A stretch of 64,000 nucleotides of DNA. It comes from Synaphobranchus kaupii. Its lineage: Eukaryota; Chordata; Actinopteri; Anguilliformes; Synaphobranchidae. The DNA lies in assembly GCA_029718625.1 (NCBI GenBank), contig CM056381.1, positions 58,646,157 through 58,710,156 on the forward strand. The letters run 5' to 3'. The notes beneath the pieces were generated by a model. The model was not told the origin of the DNA and ran no database searches. It saw only the letters and a program-made list of their open reading frames with translations. Shown here piece after piece: positions 43,169 to 55,420 of the stretch; position 1 is the first letter of the stretch, and each line of letters begins with the position of its first letter. Position numbers and translations under genes: made by a program.

Positions 43169-44249
43169 AGTCCACGTGAGACCACATTGGTCTATGTGTA
43201 TAGGCTAGCTGGGTAGTTAGCCATTATTACTATATTAGTCTATACTTTTCAGTCCCTTGAAAAGAAAACCTTATATCTTGCCTCCTCTTGCAATTGCTCT
43301 ATAATTTAAGAAGTTGACAGAAAATAGACTGTGCTTTTTATTACAGCTGCACATCAAAAGATCATAAATATGCAACGGTTAGTTCCAACAGCGCATTGTG
43401 ATTGGCCGAGACTCATTCCATGAGTGATTATATACAGTATAACTGTCATGGGTTTCGGCAGCCCTTTTTCCTTCTGCGATCGTTCTCCGTCAGAGCAGCG
43501 CTAAGGCGCTCTCGCCTTACTTTTACATTTCGCTCCGGGCTTTCGCGCTGTCTTGTACTCAGCCTTCTCACCTGTTCTGAGTTACCTGCTGGCTATTTAA
43601 GCACTGTGTTTCCTGCTTCCAGTGCTTCTGTATTGTATTGCTTTACGATTCAGAGCCGGTACGGTATAGGCTTTAGGCACTGTAGGAGACCACTTATTTT
43701 TGGAGTAACGTGGGACTGTCCTCTGTGCATTTAGATTTAGGATTCTTTTTTTATCTATCTGCACTTTCTGTCCCCCATTTCTGTTTTCCTTTCTCTACTG
43801 TTTGTCTCTCCCGTTCCTCTGTTTACCTCTCTACAGCCTGCTTTCTTTAGTGAGAGCGAGAGGTCTTTGTGTTTTCTCTTAGCCTAGTCTAAACTCGTTC
43901 CTTTGAGTTTATCGGGTTGTTATTAGTTCTCTTTTGTTTTATTTCGCCTCTCCTTTATTTTCTCTCGTTATTGAGAGTAGAGGAGAATATTCCTCTAGCT
44001 GTTCTCGTGTCCATGAGCTATTCGCCGATTTTCTGCGAGTCGTTTTATTTTCTCCTCTGTCCCAGCCTCCCTCTTATTTTACTCTCCTGTCGAGAGTGGG
44101 AGCCTGTTTATTTTCGCCTTTTTAGTCCTTCCCTTTCTACGGAGTTTCTCCGTTCTTGTGGTTTCCACTCATGGGAACTTTCAGACTCCTTCCGCCGCAT
44201 CTGGTCCTCCGAACCTGACTCTCCCCCCTTACAGAATCCAGAAGTCTGT

Positions 44250-45244
44250 ATGGAGGGACCAGCGGCAACCCCAGCGGTAGAGCAGATTTTATCTACCCAT
44301 GAGGAGGGCATCTGGGCTCTTCAGGCTAGTCAGCAGGCCCTGCATGTACAGCAGGGTCAGTTAATAGATCAGCTGCGCCATCAGGGGGACTGTCTACGAG
44401 ACTTAGCAGACAGCCTCCACACACTGTTTACCTCAGCGGCCGCCCCAGTATCACAAGCACCGGTGAACCCCGCCCCCTTACCTCTCTCACCTACAAGCAG
44501 GGAGCCTAAACTCCAGCTTCCCCTCAGGTATAATGGGGAACCTGGAGAGTGTAGAGCCTTTCTCACTCAATGTATAATTTAATAAGGCGCAGCCTTCCTG
44601 GTTTGAGACCCAGGAGTCCTGGGTCTCATTTATTTTGTCGCTTTTCACCGGCACTGCCCTCGCCTGGGCCGACCCCCTAATTCGGTCCAATGCCCTTGTT
44701 ATGTGCTACGCAAAGGGTCTGATGGAGGAGATGGCGATGGTTTTTGACCATGACGTTTCTGGACAGGAGGCCACCATGAACCTGACCTGTCTCCGTCAGG
44801 GCAACGACTCTGTGGTTAGGTTTTCTATCACCTTCAGAGTACTAGCCGGGGAAACGGGTTAGGCCGATGGTCCGCTAAACCCTTTTCGACCCCATTAAGG
44901 ACACCCTGGCTATGCTCAAGCCCCCTGCCACGTTCGGTGCCCTGGTTACCACGGCCATCCGTGTAGACAATCGCATCAGGGAGCGAGAGCTAGAACGAGA
45001 GAGGCAGACCGGGGGACGAAGAGACCGTTCAGCTCGTTATCTTCCTTCTCCTCTAGTAGCGCCCCCAGTTTGCACTTCCGCCCACTCATCTCTCGACCTA
45101 GGGGAACCCATGCAAGTAGATGGGTCCTCCCTGTGCGACACCTCCGTACTAAAACCTCGGGAGAGCTGGTGTCCTTACTGCAGGAGGAAGGGTCATATAA
45201 AGGGCCAGTGTCCCAAGCTGGGGGGAAACGAGCAGTCTCGCTAG
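44250..45244 (+). pseudogene. Chromovirus gag, broken
   Basis: ATG at 44250 opens a frame with an N-terminal coiled-coil-like EGIWALQASQQALHVQQGQL and the capsid start RYNGEPGECRAFLTQC, then TAA at about 44580. Capsid similarity continues in other frames (TGTALAWADPLI near 44650; VRFSITFRVLAGETG to 44862) and the C-terminal part is at 44912-45244 with a CCHC knuckle (CPYCRRKGHIKGQC). At least two frame breaks are present. Gag would form the particle around the element RNA. This copy cannot do so. Confidence 0.8.
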
Positions 45245-45249
45245 GGGAA

Positions 45250-45690
45250 TCGGGGCTCCTAGCGAGACATAACACACTTCCTCGTACGCTCTTATCAGTC
45301 CAACTGCTCTGGGGTAAGCCTTCGATTGATGTCAACGTTTTTATCGACTCTGGGGCAGTCGAATGTTTTATTGACACCGAATGGGCCAGACAGCTTAAAA
45401 TTCCCATTCACTCATTATCTCGGTCCCGCCTGGTCACCGCTCTTGATAGTCGCCCATTGGGTTCCGGGACCATTAGGGAGATTACGGGCACCATTCGTAT
45501 GTGCACCTCCTATCAGGGGCACTGGGAAAACATAAATTATTTAATTTTTTTTGTGGATTTGCCCGCCTACCCGCTCGTCCTCGGACATTCATAGCTTGTA
45601 CGGCACAGCCCCCATATTATTTGGGGAGGGGACAGCCCTGTTATCCTCCAATGGGGTCCCCGGTGCAGGTCCCGTTGCCGTTTTTCTACC
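45250..45690 (+). pseudogene. Chromovirus protease fragment
   Basis: In the frame ending at 45594: VFIDSGAVECFID carries the DSG active site of a retroviral-type aspartic protease, followed by the C-terminal YPLVLGHS. A stop follows immediately, and a few more codons of pol (WGGDSPVILQW, about 45620-45655) remain. The rest of pol is deleted. Confidence 0.8.
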
Positions 45691-46616
45691 ACTCTCCTAA
45701 ATATATTTATGAACTCACACAAAGATGCTATTGTCCACTATGTCACGCATGGGTAGGTATAGATTGGGTGGGGGGGTGCTTGTTAAATGGACTTGCTACG
45801 GGAAAATAGTGACACTTAGCAACTTTCTATTTAGCAGAGTTGTCACAAATCGTCTACCAATAAAATTAAAACACAGAATTTGTGATTTCCACTAATAGTT
45901 TGGCTGCAGGAGCAACAAATGTCTCAGTTGATCAAAATGGTGGCGCCGGCGCCATTATCACTATACATCTACGCAAAGGGGTTAACGTTTTTTTTTTTGG
46001 TGAGAAAACGAAAATGCAGACGCAGCTTTTGGATTATCCAGGCATGGAAGAAACTCAGACTCTATGTCAATTGTTAGTTGATATTGTTTAATGATTAAAC
46101 TAATTAGCTGGCTAATACGTTTAGGTAAATTAAGCATTTTTGTGATTACTTGGGCAGTATTTATTCATTTATTAACGTAACATAATAGGGATTTACCTAA
46201 TGTAATGTTAGCAGAATTCAGACTGGTTGTGAGTAGCCTGAGGTTAGCTGACGTTATTTCACAAAGCACGTTAATCTGTGTATAAAAATACTTTTAATCC
46301 ATACAGATTTCTTAGATATGACAAGTTAGCCTACATCTAGCAAACTCAGTAGCCTAGGCTATAGGCCTATCTATAGTAGACCTATCTTTTCAGACCTCAT
46401 GATGCAAATCTAAAATGCAATTTCCTTAGTTTAAAATGTGGTACACTGCACAAAGAAACTATTTTAAAAGCAAGACAGAGGGAGGGAAATTTGATTGAGT
46501 TATGGTTTAATGCAATTTTCATAAATACTGTAATGGCAATAATAACCAAAATTGGTGCAAATTGTATGGTATAAACATGAAAAGGAACACTTTTTTTCAT
46601 TGTTTTCAGAATTAAC
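45691..46616. other. Unique sequence
   Basis: AT-rich spacer. A GC palindrome GGCGCCGGCGCC lies at about 45943-45954. No gene or repeat was recognised. Confidence 0.5.
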
Positions 46617-46722
46617 GACCAGAGGTTTTTGCATAAATACAGTCCAAATAGAAGTAGCAACAAGTCATAGAACTAAAGACTAGAGGTTTTTGCTTAACAA
46701 CGGTCCAAATAGAACTATCAAC
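46617..46722. repeat. Two-copy tandem repeat, 61-bp period
   Basis: GACCAGAGGTTTTTGC (46617) and GACTAGAGGTTTTTGC (46678) start two units that match through GTCCAAATAGAA to CAAC with several mismatches. Confidence 0.75.
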
Positions 46723-46864
46723 GAGAGTTCTGCTTGACAAAGGTAAAACAATGGCCAAAGGGCCGCGGAAGATTATTTCAAGTCCAGCTGATTAAGTCTA
46801 TAAAATCAATAAAGATAAAGGTAACTAATAGCCTATTTTATAAGCTAGTAGAACTGTTGTATAT

Positions 46865-46999
46865 AAGCAATATCACACTCGAGGATGTGCTGTTATACTG
46901 TATATCACGGCTGTGATTATTGACGGCACGAGGCCACAGACCGAATCACAGCCGTGATGATATGCAGTATTACGCACTCCCTCTCGTGTGATATTGCTT
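46865..46999. mobile_element. Small palindromic MITE (135 bp)
   Basis: Ends AAGCAATATCACAC and GTGTGATATTGCTT are inverted. Inner arms ATATCACGGCTGTGATT and AATCACAGCCGTGATGATAT pair around a 25-bp loop, giving a near-complete hairpin. There is no coding capacity. Confidence 0.8.
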
Positions 47000-47595
47000 A
47001 AATTTAACACATGGCTATGCAAAATTCTCAGTGGCTCCTACTGGAGGTTGTGCCGTGCAGTGCATTTTCCAAGTCAGGAAACTGGTTCCGATCGGTTCTC
47101 CTAACAGTTTCCCATTTGTTCTGTTGGCACAATGTGGCTTCATTTTCATGGTAGTAGGGGGATGAGAGCACAAGTGATTTGTTCTATTTTCAACTGCAAA
47201 CAATTCAGCAACAGCCTTTCTTTCCTTTATATTTACCATCCCTGAAGTGCGTCTTTAGTTTTGTAAGTACATGCTTATAATGGCTATTGTTGATAAACAG
47301 TGTTGTTAATGGGTGTGCTGTTGTCACTGTTTGCTTTATCCCATAATTATTTTTTTTTTACCCCTTGTTAATACAGGGATGAATGTTTAATTAATTTTCT
47401 TTTTGGTCATTTGTGTGGAACCACTTCACCAGTTCACTTATCTCTGGTCATCCTATCTACCATTCAATTGCAACTATCAACCCAACATTTCAATAAAACC
47501 ACAGAAGTATAATTCAAGCTCTGTCTGTTATACCACCCCTGTATCCCCCTCCCCAGAAAGTATACCCTTGGCACTTACTGGATGTTAGGAATTAA

Positions 47596-48318
47596 AGGAG
47601 CTATATGCAACAAATTTACTGTACTAAATCATAAAATGACCATGATATGTCATCAGAGATTTGCTCCACATCAGCCACTTCCTAAGTGGAAACATGCTAA
47701 GTCGAAATACTGGCTTCTCCGACAACAATGCTACAGCCAGTATGTTCTCCTTTGAAATTTCCATTCCGGGTCGGAACGTCTGTATTTGTTTTGGCCTGTG
47801 TGATTCACTATTCTCCAAGTTGACTCCAAGTCCACTGCCCATTACGAACAACCAGATGTACTCCAGCACTCCGACAGCCGATTTACGAATGCCTAAGCTA
47901 AGTTCAACATCGTTTCCATTTAGCTAGCTAGCTAAAGATTTAAATATATATATGTATATAGTTACTCGCTAAACATATCACTAACGTTAGCTTATATCTG
48001 TGTGACCGTAAACATAGCCAGCCATGCATCTAGCTAACATTGACAGAGTTATAAAAAATCCACATGAGCTGGTTTATAATTTGCAAACAATAAATAATAA
48101 ACAAATTGCAAACGTATACATTAGCTGATCAACTTACGGTGTAGGACTCGTCGTCGCTTGTCATTGTCAAAATAGAATAAGCTTGTCTCAAAATATAATG
48201 TTGCGCTCGGCTCGTCTTGCGCTCGTGTTTGTTCAGTGTCTCGACTCTCTCCAATATTGTGAATTTGGATTGCAGTACCCATTTTAAACGCTCGGTGTCA
48301 ATGTTACATATAGCTCCT
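47596..48318. mobile_element. TTAA-flanked DNA transposon remnant (Kolobok/piggyBac-like)
   Basis: Ends AGGAGCTATATGCAACA and its near-complement TGTTACATATAGCTCCT are flanked by perfect TTAA duplications (47592-47595 and 48319-48322). TTAA targets with AGG-type ends suggest Kolobok. The inside has no long ORF. A diverged inverted copy of about 90 bp of its interior (around CCACTTCCTAAGTGG) lies near 49255-49350. Confidence 0.82.
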
Positions 48319-48322
48319 TTAA

Positions 48323-49862
48323 GGTATGTCAAATTCAATTTAGAAAATTTCATGACTAGAGAGTGCAGCTTGGTACAGTTGATAAAGATGTTGATTCAAA
48401 AAGAATAAGTTACATGTGGATGTGGTGGGGGTTAAATTCCATAATGGCCTATCAGATTGGCCATTTTCTTTCCCTTTAAAGGAAAGAAACTTTTAAAAAT
48501 TTAATGCAGTCTTTATGTTCTTATTTATCAAGAATGTGAATAGTTTTGGAGGGCACTAGTGTAAGTGTAAGGATATTGTATTGGAAAACACTAGGGTACG
48601 AATTTTTGTTTTCAGTATTGTTACATAAATATACCGTTTCTGCATATTTTGTGGTTACAGATGATAGATATTATGTATGAAGACTTGACCTATCAAAAAA
48701 AATATTGCGTAACCACTGCATTATTTATTTACGGCCGTTTTTGTATAAAATTTTGTTAAAAATGGCGGCAAAAAAGGTGTCATGATTTTAGTCAAATTCA
48801 AGATGAAACAACACAGCCGTCTGAAGCGTGCATGATTATACAATTTTGTAGTTGTGCTGACCAATATGTAAATTAAAATATGCGTGGTAGTGCATTTCAA
48901 AACGATCGCGTAATTCCACAAAAAATACCCTGAAAGAAGTGCCTAACATTCGTTACACGTCGTGTCCAAGTAGGCTTACAAATTTCAAGCATGCCTAAAA
49001 TAAAATCTGAACGTTTCCCTTGTTTTACAAAGGTCCTACAATCTTAATAATACCTTGAAATGTCTATCCTCGAAAAATAAATACTCCTCAATAATGCAAG
49101 AATCAATAATAATAGAAATAGACTATTTTACGAAAACGTGGTGTCAAACCTGTAACGAATGTTACGTGATAGAAAACTTATGCTGCGAAGGTAACATCAC
49201 CCACTGCACTGAAGTATACAATTTCGGCTTGAATATCAGTAAATCAGAAATTCAACTCCGGGTCACTACATTCGTTACAATGGCGTCTTGGTTACGAATG
49301 TTGCAGTGGAGCGTAGCACCAAGTTTAACCACTTAGGAAGTGGCTCATGTGGAGCAAATTGCGTGAATAGAGGTATGTACGAATACTTTCATGTTTATTC
49401 TATCGATATGAATTATTTTTGGGGAAAGATGTGTTAAATATTGGACACCAATTGTACTGTCAATTACAATTTGGACACCAAGACACCACTCTGTTTTCCA
49501 GTATCATAACCTTACACATAAGCAGTTGAAAACTCTGAGGGTTATCTGAGGTATATACTTGCTTATTGCAGCAACAGGTTATTTGCCATCTGGACAGCAA
49601 GATCTCGCTTCAGGTCAGACATGCCTACAGCTCCACTCCACCACACAGAATAATCCATTGTCTTCTGGCACTACTTAATCCACACAGCAACACAGGATGT
49701 GCTCAAAAGTCTGCACTCTAAAACATAGATAGACATGGCTCCAATCAGGTAAATAATAGAGGAGAAGAAAGTTTATGCCCTATTTCCACACACAAGGCAA
49801 CCTAATCCCCCTCAGTGAAAAATACTATGCCAGTCTCAACAGATCTCTGCCTTTCTGATGTC
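48323..49862. other. Spacer with diverged repeat fragments
   Basis: 48425-48480 resembles the CCAATCAG/CCCTTTAA block at 19560. 49255-49350 is related in inverted orientation to 47655-47780 of the TTAA element. No gene was recognised. Confidence 0.5.
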
Positions 49863-50575
49863 ATTACATTACATTACATTACAATCATTTGGCAGATGCT
49901 TTTATCCAAAGCGACGTACAATAAGTGCATATTGAAGGTCATTGACGCGACTACAAAGCAAATCCGACAAAGAACAACTTTCTCACAATGTTGGAGCTAT
50001 CCCTAGTAATAAACATGAGTAGTACACACAGTCAGCTATACATTCTGAACTATAAAATAACCAAAAAGTTAAATAGAAAACAAGCAAAAAAACAGGAAGC
50101 GAGTACTATAGAATACCCTATATAGGTGTTTTAGTCGAGGTGGAGTCTGAAAAAGTGCGTTTTCAGACCACGACGGAAAACAGACAGTGGTTCAGCTGAG
50201 CGCAGCAGAGTGGGGAGTTCGTTCCACCACTGGGGAGCTAGGGTGCAAAACGTCCGCAGTCGGGACGAGCGGGAGCCGTTAACACGGAGGGGGGGAAGTG
50301 CAAGTCACCCTGCAGCAGCAGAGCGAAGTGGTCGAGCAGGAGCGTAGTGCTGGATTAAGTCCTGTAGGTAGGAGGGGCCTGACCTTTTGGCTGCAGTGTA
50401 GGCCAGGGTCAGAACTTTGAACCTGATCCTGGCCATGACCGGCAGCCAGTGGAGTGACCTCAGCAGGGGGGTGACGTGCGAGAACTTCGGGAGGTTTAAC
50501 ACAAGCCGAGCAGCCGCGTTCTGGACCTGTTGTAGGGGCAGAATGGCGCAGGCTGGTAGGCTTGCGAGAATAATA
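49863..50575 (-). mobile_element. L2-clade LINE, second 5'-truncated copy
   Basis: TGTAA tail (49863-49883) and GGATA stem-loop (49897-49913) as in the copy at 4018. Coding (about 50305-50570) covers LPACAILPLQQVQNAAARLV to HYAPARPLRS, ending at a TGA where the first copy has Arg CGA. The break point is about 50570. Confidence 0.9.
50305..50575 (-). pseudogene. L2 ORF2 C-terminal fragment
   Basis: About 88 codons of the same C-terminal domain as 4319-4830, roughly 85 percent identical by eye. The stop at about 50305 is another apparent CGA-to-TGA change; similarity continues beyond it to about 50150. Confidence 0.85.
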
Positions 50576-50666
50576 ATGTAATTATATGTAAAATAATCAT
50601 GTAAAGCAATAATGTCGCCCATAAACTTGTCCAGATCGATTTTTGTCTCATTTTAATTACCAACTA

Positions 50667-51173
50667 CACTGCCTGGCCAAAAAAAAGTTGCACACTCTAA
50701 TATTTTGTTGTACCGGCTTTACCGTAATATTATATTTACCGGCTTTAGCTTTGATCATGGCATGCATTTGTCGTGGCATTGTTTCGACAACCTTATGCAA
50801 CGTCACAACATTTATTGTTGCATACATTTTTGGTTGAGATCTTGTATTGACGACGGGAGAGTCGAACCACTCCGTAAAGTCTTCTCCAGTACATCCCAAA
50901 GACTTTCAATGGGGTTAAGGTCAGGACTCTGTGTGAAAATTCCTCATGCTCCCTGACCCACTCACAATTTGTGTCTGATGAATCTTGGCATTGTCGTCCT
51001 GGAATATGCCCATTGATGGGATAACCTCGTCATTCAGTACATTCAGGTACTCAGCTGACTTCATTTTATTGCTGCATAATGTTGCTGAGCCCAGACCTGA
51101 CCAATTGAAGCAACTCCAGAGGCTTGTACAGTGGGCACTATGCAACGGTGCCAATTCTTTTGGCCAGGCAGTG
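50667..51173 (-). mobile_element. Tc1-like element, internally deleted (507 bp)
   Basis: Ends CACTGCCTGGCCAAAAAAAA and its complement, flanked by TA (50665-50666 and 51174-51175). Minus-strand remnants of transposase: a catalytic-region segment MGIFQDDNAKIHQ (about 50960-51010) and a C-terminal segment VETMPRQMHAMIKAKAG (about 50740-50790). The N-terminus and most of the catalytic domain are deleted. Confidence 0.88.
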
Positions 51174-51175
51174 TA

Positions 51176-52690
51176 TATAATGGGTTGACTACCAACAAAA
51201 GAGGCAAGAAACTGAGATTGGGCGGCTGTGTCAATATTCTTTTCGTAATTAAATCAATATAGTTAACTTTGTTTTTGCATCAAATAGACACGTAGCTATT
51301 ATAATTGAATGACGATGGTGTTGAAATATTTTGTCAATTTTTTTTATTATTTCATGACAATCTTACAAGATATTTCTGTGCAGCTGCTGGTTGCAGTAGT
51401 GATCTGAAGGAACATAAGCACTTCTTTGAGCATCCATCCAATTTAGAATCAGCTGATAAAGTTTGTGTGTCGAAGATAATTTTGATTCCAATGTTATAGT
51501 TCAGCCTCAGTGGAATGCAATGTAATAAATGTCATGTGAATCATTTGTATGGGTTCTCTTTATTAAAATCAACAGGTAAGTTTCAAATGAGTGTTATGAA
51601 TATTCTTGACTGTAAGCGTTTTAATTATCATTACTCTGAAAACTCACACAATAAGAATTTTTATAACGGATATTGGCAACAGTAATTTGTTTTCTCTCGT
51701 GTGTTTCATCACTTTGAGATGGAAACTTATTTTTCTAATTAAGGACACATGCTTGCTGTTCATGCTGTAAAAGATAAGGTCATTAGTCCTGTATATTTTT
51801 ACAGTGCCTCAATGTTATAGCTTGCGCCTTTGTGTTTGCACATCATTACCACTCAGACAGCCATCTTTTGCTGGTTTAATGTGTTTGCCAATATTGTACG
51901 TCTTCTGCATTAAACAGATGTCTTGAAGACAAAAGAATCAAGCTGATGTGGTACTCTGTAGCAACGGATGCCAATGTGTGGGCAATGTCCTTTGCCCTGG
52001 CACGAAGCTGAAATAAAAAGCAAATTGGATCTGGAATGGCCAGCCTCTACTGTGTCATGTGCGTGATTTGTATAAGCCCTTCAGATCGTCTGGGGTGCCA
52101 GCCATCTCTGATGGGGTTCTGCATCTCAGGCAGGCATCTTTTATGATCACTGTCAATACACACACATACACAAAACACACACCCAAAACAAACTGTTGAA
52201 AGCATAATGGGTGCAATGGCTTGTCAGCATCCTACTAGATTGTGCCAAGTCTCACTCCTTTGATACTGATTGGTAGCGTTTGCGGTTAGATCTCTGTTTT
52301 GGCAACTTGCAGCTTAGTATGCTTGCCCTAGTTGACAACCACATAAACAAGGAATTGCCCATTTATAAACTTAGTTTAAATCTCTGTTGCTGGCGCCTCT
52401 TCACAGCACTTGGGGACCAGTGCACACTAATAGCATGAATAGGACCAAATGCAGTGGAACCAAAAATTATACCTCAAATCATTTTCCAAATTGTAGGAGG
52501 GATAAAGTCCTACAAGTAACATAGCATTATTTTAACTTTTCCCAATGATACAGGATGGTTGTTATTTTTTAAATGTTTTTAATGTGTTTGTCACTTCCAA
52601 TACAAAAACCTGCCAGCTATTGTGCAAATAGGTCCAGAGAGAGGGAGAGGATCCTGACAGAGGGAACAAAAGGATTGAAGTGCCGAACAG
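51176..52690. other. Unique sequence, possible conserved block
   Basis: 51720-52150 is non-repetitive with mixed composition (for example a TGCTGGTTTAATGTGTTTGC stretch) and may be conserved non-coding DNA. No ORF or repeat was recognised. Confidence 0.4.
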
Positions 52691-52692
52691 TC

Positions 52693-52694
<2 letters not shown>

Positions 52695-52774
<80 letters not shown>

Positions 52775-52802
52775 CGTGTGCGTGTGCGTGTGTGTGTGTG
52801 TG
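52695..52802. repeat. (TG)n microsatellite
   Basis: About 38 pure TG units followed by a TG/CG-mixed stretch, 108 bp in all. It can adopt Z-DNA. Confidence 0.98.
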
Positions 52803-53214
52803 ACTATAAGGCATAGCCATTGTCACAACTGTCACAGTAATTGGCATGGGATTATTGCTGTCACTGGCAGTTACTGAATGAAGAAGAGGGGAAGTTTCAC
52901 TTAAAATGATGCAGCCGTGCAGTTATGCCTATGGATCTGAATTCATATTTAATGCACCTCGTTTAGGTCGGTATGTACACATTGTTGAAGGAAGCATAAA
53001 TGCATTATAAAAGCTCCAAAGAGAAGTCATTTAAAATACAATTACATATTTATCTGTGAAGCAAATAAATGTGTTCTAGTAATAGTAATGAGAGTGCAAT
53101 AGAAGTTGCCTGCTCAGGATTTAGCTTTAACCCTCCTATTATGTTGAAATTTATGACGCTCAAATTGACCCCAACAGTTTAAACTGACACAAAATGATTG
53201 TCTCCCATTGTAGT

Positions 53215-53335
53215 GCACACACACAATTCACTCCTCACACACTCATACCTACGGGCAAGTTAGAGTCTTGAATTTACCTTACTGGCACGTCTTTGAATTG
53301 TGGGAGGAAACCCGCATGGGCAGGTGTTTATTGTG
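53215..53335. repeat. Fragment of a common teleost interspersed repeat
   Basis: CTCATACCTACGGGCAAGTT, then GAATTTACCTTACTGGCACG and TGTGGGAGGAAACCCGCATG. This wording recurs widely in fish genomes. I am unsure of the family. Confidence 0.4.
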
Positions 53336-53628
53336 ACACTGGGAGGCAGGATTTTGGTTGGCAAACTGTAAAACAAAATAATTCAGTTTACTCGAATGCT
53401 TTGAGGAGGGCATATTAATCTGTTCAAGTGTTCACTGTTTAATTTTTTCCATCAGCTTCAAGAATTTTAAGATTAACACTTTCATTTGCAGGCAGATAGC
53501 GAAACAAACAGCAAACATGAGGATCAAGCAACGAGACAAATGAAACGGGAGGTAGATATACACAAAGGGTAATGAGGGAAATGGAAAACAGGTGAGACAG
53601 GAGAACGCGAGGTAAAACAATCAGCACA

Positions 53629-53988
53629 TTAGACAGGGGAGTTTGTGGTGCGAGGGCGCCCTCTGGTGGTCACGAGAAGAATTGTGACAGAACCCCCTCC
53701 TCGAGGAACGGCTCCTGAAGTTCCTCCTAGCTGGTGCTGGCGGAATTCACAGATGAGATTGAGGTCCAGTAAGTCCCAGGCAGGAACCCATGAGCGTTCC
53801 TCAGGCCTGTACCCCTCCCAACCCACAAGAAACTGTTCGGATCGGCTGATGCGTCTACTGGCTATGATGCATTTCACCGTGTAGGCGGGCAGCCCTTCGA
53901 GGAGGCGGGGGTGTTGGGGAGCCGGGGCCAGGGGGTTGGTGGCAACGGGCTTTAGACGGGACACGTGAAAGGTGGGGTGAACCCTCAT
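53629..53988 (-). pseudogene. Integrase C-terminus with chromodomain
   Basis: VHPTFHVSRLKPV is the usual segment just upstream. The chromodomain follows: YTVKCIIASRRISRSEQFLV, then GWEGYRPEERSWVPAWDLLD, about residues 35-75 of this frame. Chromodomains on integrase bias insertion toward particular chromatin in chromoviruses (established). The frame runs on into the LTR, as in related elements. Confidence 0.9.
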
Positions 53989-54128
53989 GGATTTTGGTAG
54001 CAGCCAGTAGGATGCTGGGTTGATCTGTCATCAAGATCTTGAATGTTCCGATGAACTATGGGGCTAGTTTTCGGGATTCCACCTGGAGGGGAAGGTCTCG
54101 AATACACAGCCATACTTTTTGTCCTGGT

Positions 54129-54732
54129 CTATCGTGGGGCGGGACAACAATGGCGATCGGCCTGGTGCTGGTTCCGAGTGGTGGTTCGGAGGAGGGTGGA
54201 GCGTGCTTTCTTCCAGGGGTGCTTGCATCTTTTGTCGAAGGCTTGCGTGGATGGTACTCCCATGTCAGAGGCTGTATCCAGGAACAGGGGGGGTGAGAGG
54301 CCGAACTGGCACTCGAAGGGAGACATGCCGGTGGCGGAGCTCTGCAGAGTGTTGCAGGTGTATTCCACCCAGGGCAGGAGCTGACTCCAGGAGGCGGGAT
54401 TGGCGACGGAGAGTGGTCTCCAGGTCCTGATTGACTCGCTCCCTCTGATCGTTGGACTGAGGGTGGAACCCGGATGACAGGCTGGCGGAGGCACCCAGTA
54501 GGGAGCAGAACGCCCTCCAAAATCTGGAGGAGAATTGGGGCCCTCTGTCAGAGATGATGTCCTCAGGCAATCCATGAATTATGAAGATGTAGTCGAAGGC
54601 AATTTGTGCTGTTTCTTTAGCGGAGGGGAGTTTGGGGAGTGCAATGAAGTGGGCGGCTTTGGAAAACCAATCTACCATGACTAGGATGGTGGTGTAGCCA
54701 TTAGAAGGGGGGAGCCCCGTAATAAAGTCCAT
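54129..54732 (-). pseudogene. Chromovirus integrase
   Basis: [10 protein letters not shown] (first Asp), [11 protein letters not shown] (second Asp) and [16 protein letters not shown] (Glu) keep a D-59-D-35-E layout over about 100 residues, then the frame shifts near 54330 and continues (WRPLSVANP in other frames). Traces of the upstream zinc-binding region are at 54740-54960 (VLLWAHASHPTDHHGIQRT). Confidence 0.85.
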
Positions 54733-54870
54733 GGATAGATGGGATCAGGGACGGGTGGGCATGGGTACTGGGTGTAGCAGACCAGAGGGAGGTAGCCGGG
54801 AGGTCTTGTTGCAAGCACAGGTGAGGCAAGTGGTGACAAATTACATGGTGTCTGCTTCCATGGTGGGCCA

Positions 54871-55420
54871 CTAGAACCACCTCCTGATGTTCTCTGGATG
54901 CCATGGTGATCGGTGGGGTGGGAGGCATGGGCCCAGAGCAGAACCTGAGGGTGAGGGACGAACAGGTGATTGGTGGGTGCTCCCCCCGGGTCTGGATTGC
55001 GCTGTTGCACTGCCTGAACTTGTGTCTCCCCAGGAGATAGGGGACACAATAAGTGAGCTGGTCACAATGTTTTCTGGCTGTTCCTCTTTCCCAGAGACAT
55101 CATACAGCTGAGAGAGAGCGTCTGGTTTGACGTTTTTGTAACCCAGGTGATATGAGAGGTTTAAATCGAAATGGTGAAAGAACATGGCCCACCTAGCTTG
55201 GCAAGGTTTGAGGTGTTTGGCGCTTTGTATGTATTCCAAGTTCTTTTGATCAGTCACCACTCCTCAAGGGCCAGTTTGACCGCTAGCAGTTCCAGGCTGC
55301 CAACGTCATAATTGTGCTCCGCCGTGGTGAGCTTCTTAGAGAAGAAGGCACATGGATGGAACTTGTGATCGGTGGCGGCTCGCTGAGAGAGGACCACCCC
55401 GATGCCTGTTTCTGAGGCAT
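54871..55420 (-). pseudogene. Chromovirus RNase H
   Basis: Segments of the RNase H C-terminal half are readable: [10 protein letters not shown], then CQARWAMFFHHFDL, and NVKPDALSQL, which carries the final acidic residue. Upstream parts (55260-55420) are in other frames. Confidence 0.75.

Larger units (their letters stand above)
43444..45690 (+). mobile_element. Chromovirus (Sushi-like) LTR retrotransposon relic: LTR, gag, protease
   Basis: Starts TGTCATGGG with a T/C-rich LTR-like leader of about 790 bp, followed by a broken gag and protease. Coding similarity ends near 45690; RT, integrase and the second LTR are absent. The leader parallels the solo LTR at 1246-1929. The pol of a related family is found at 53.6-57.4 kb in the opposite orientation, too far away and too diverged to call one element. 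Confidence 0.75.

Noticed and set aside
43402..43734. 110-codon frame at the start of the chromovirus LTR
   Set aside because: Lies in LTR sequence rich in T/C; no gag similarity.
14440..48480. Shared CCAATCAG...CCCTTTAAA block at about 14640, 19575 and 48445 as one element family
   Set aside because: Similarity is short and loose; no termini or target duplications could be defined.
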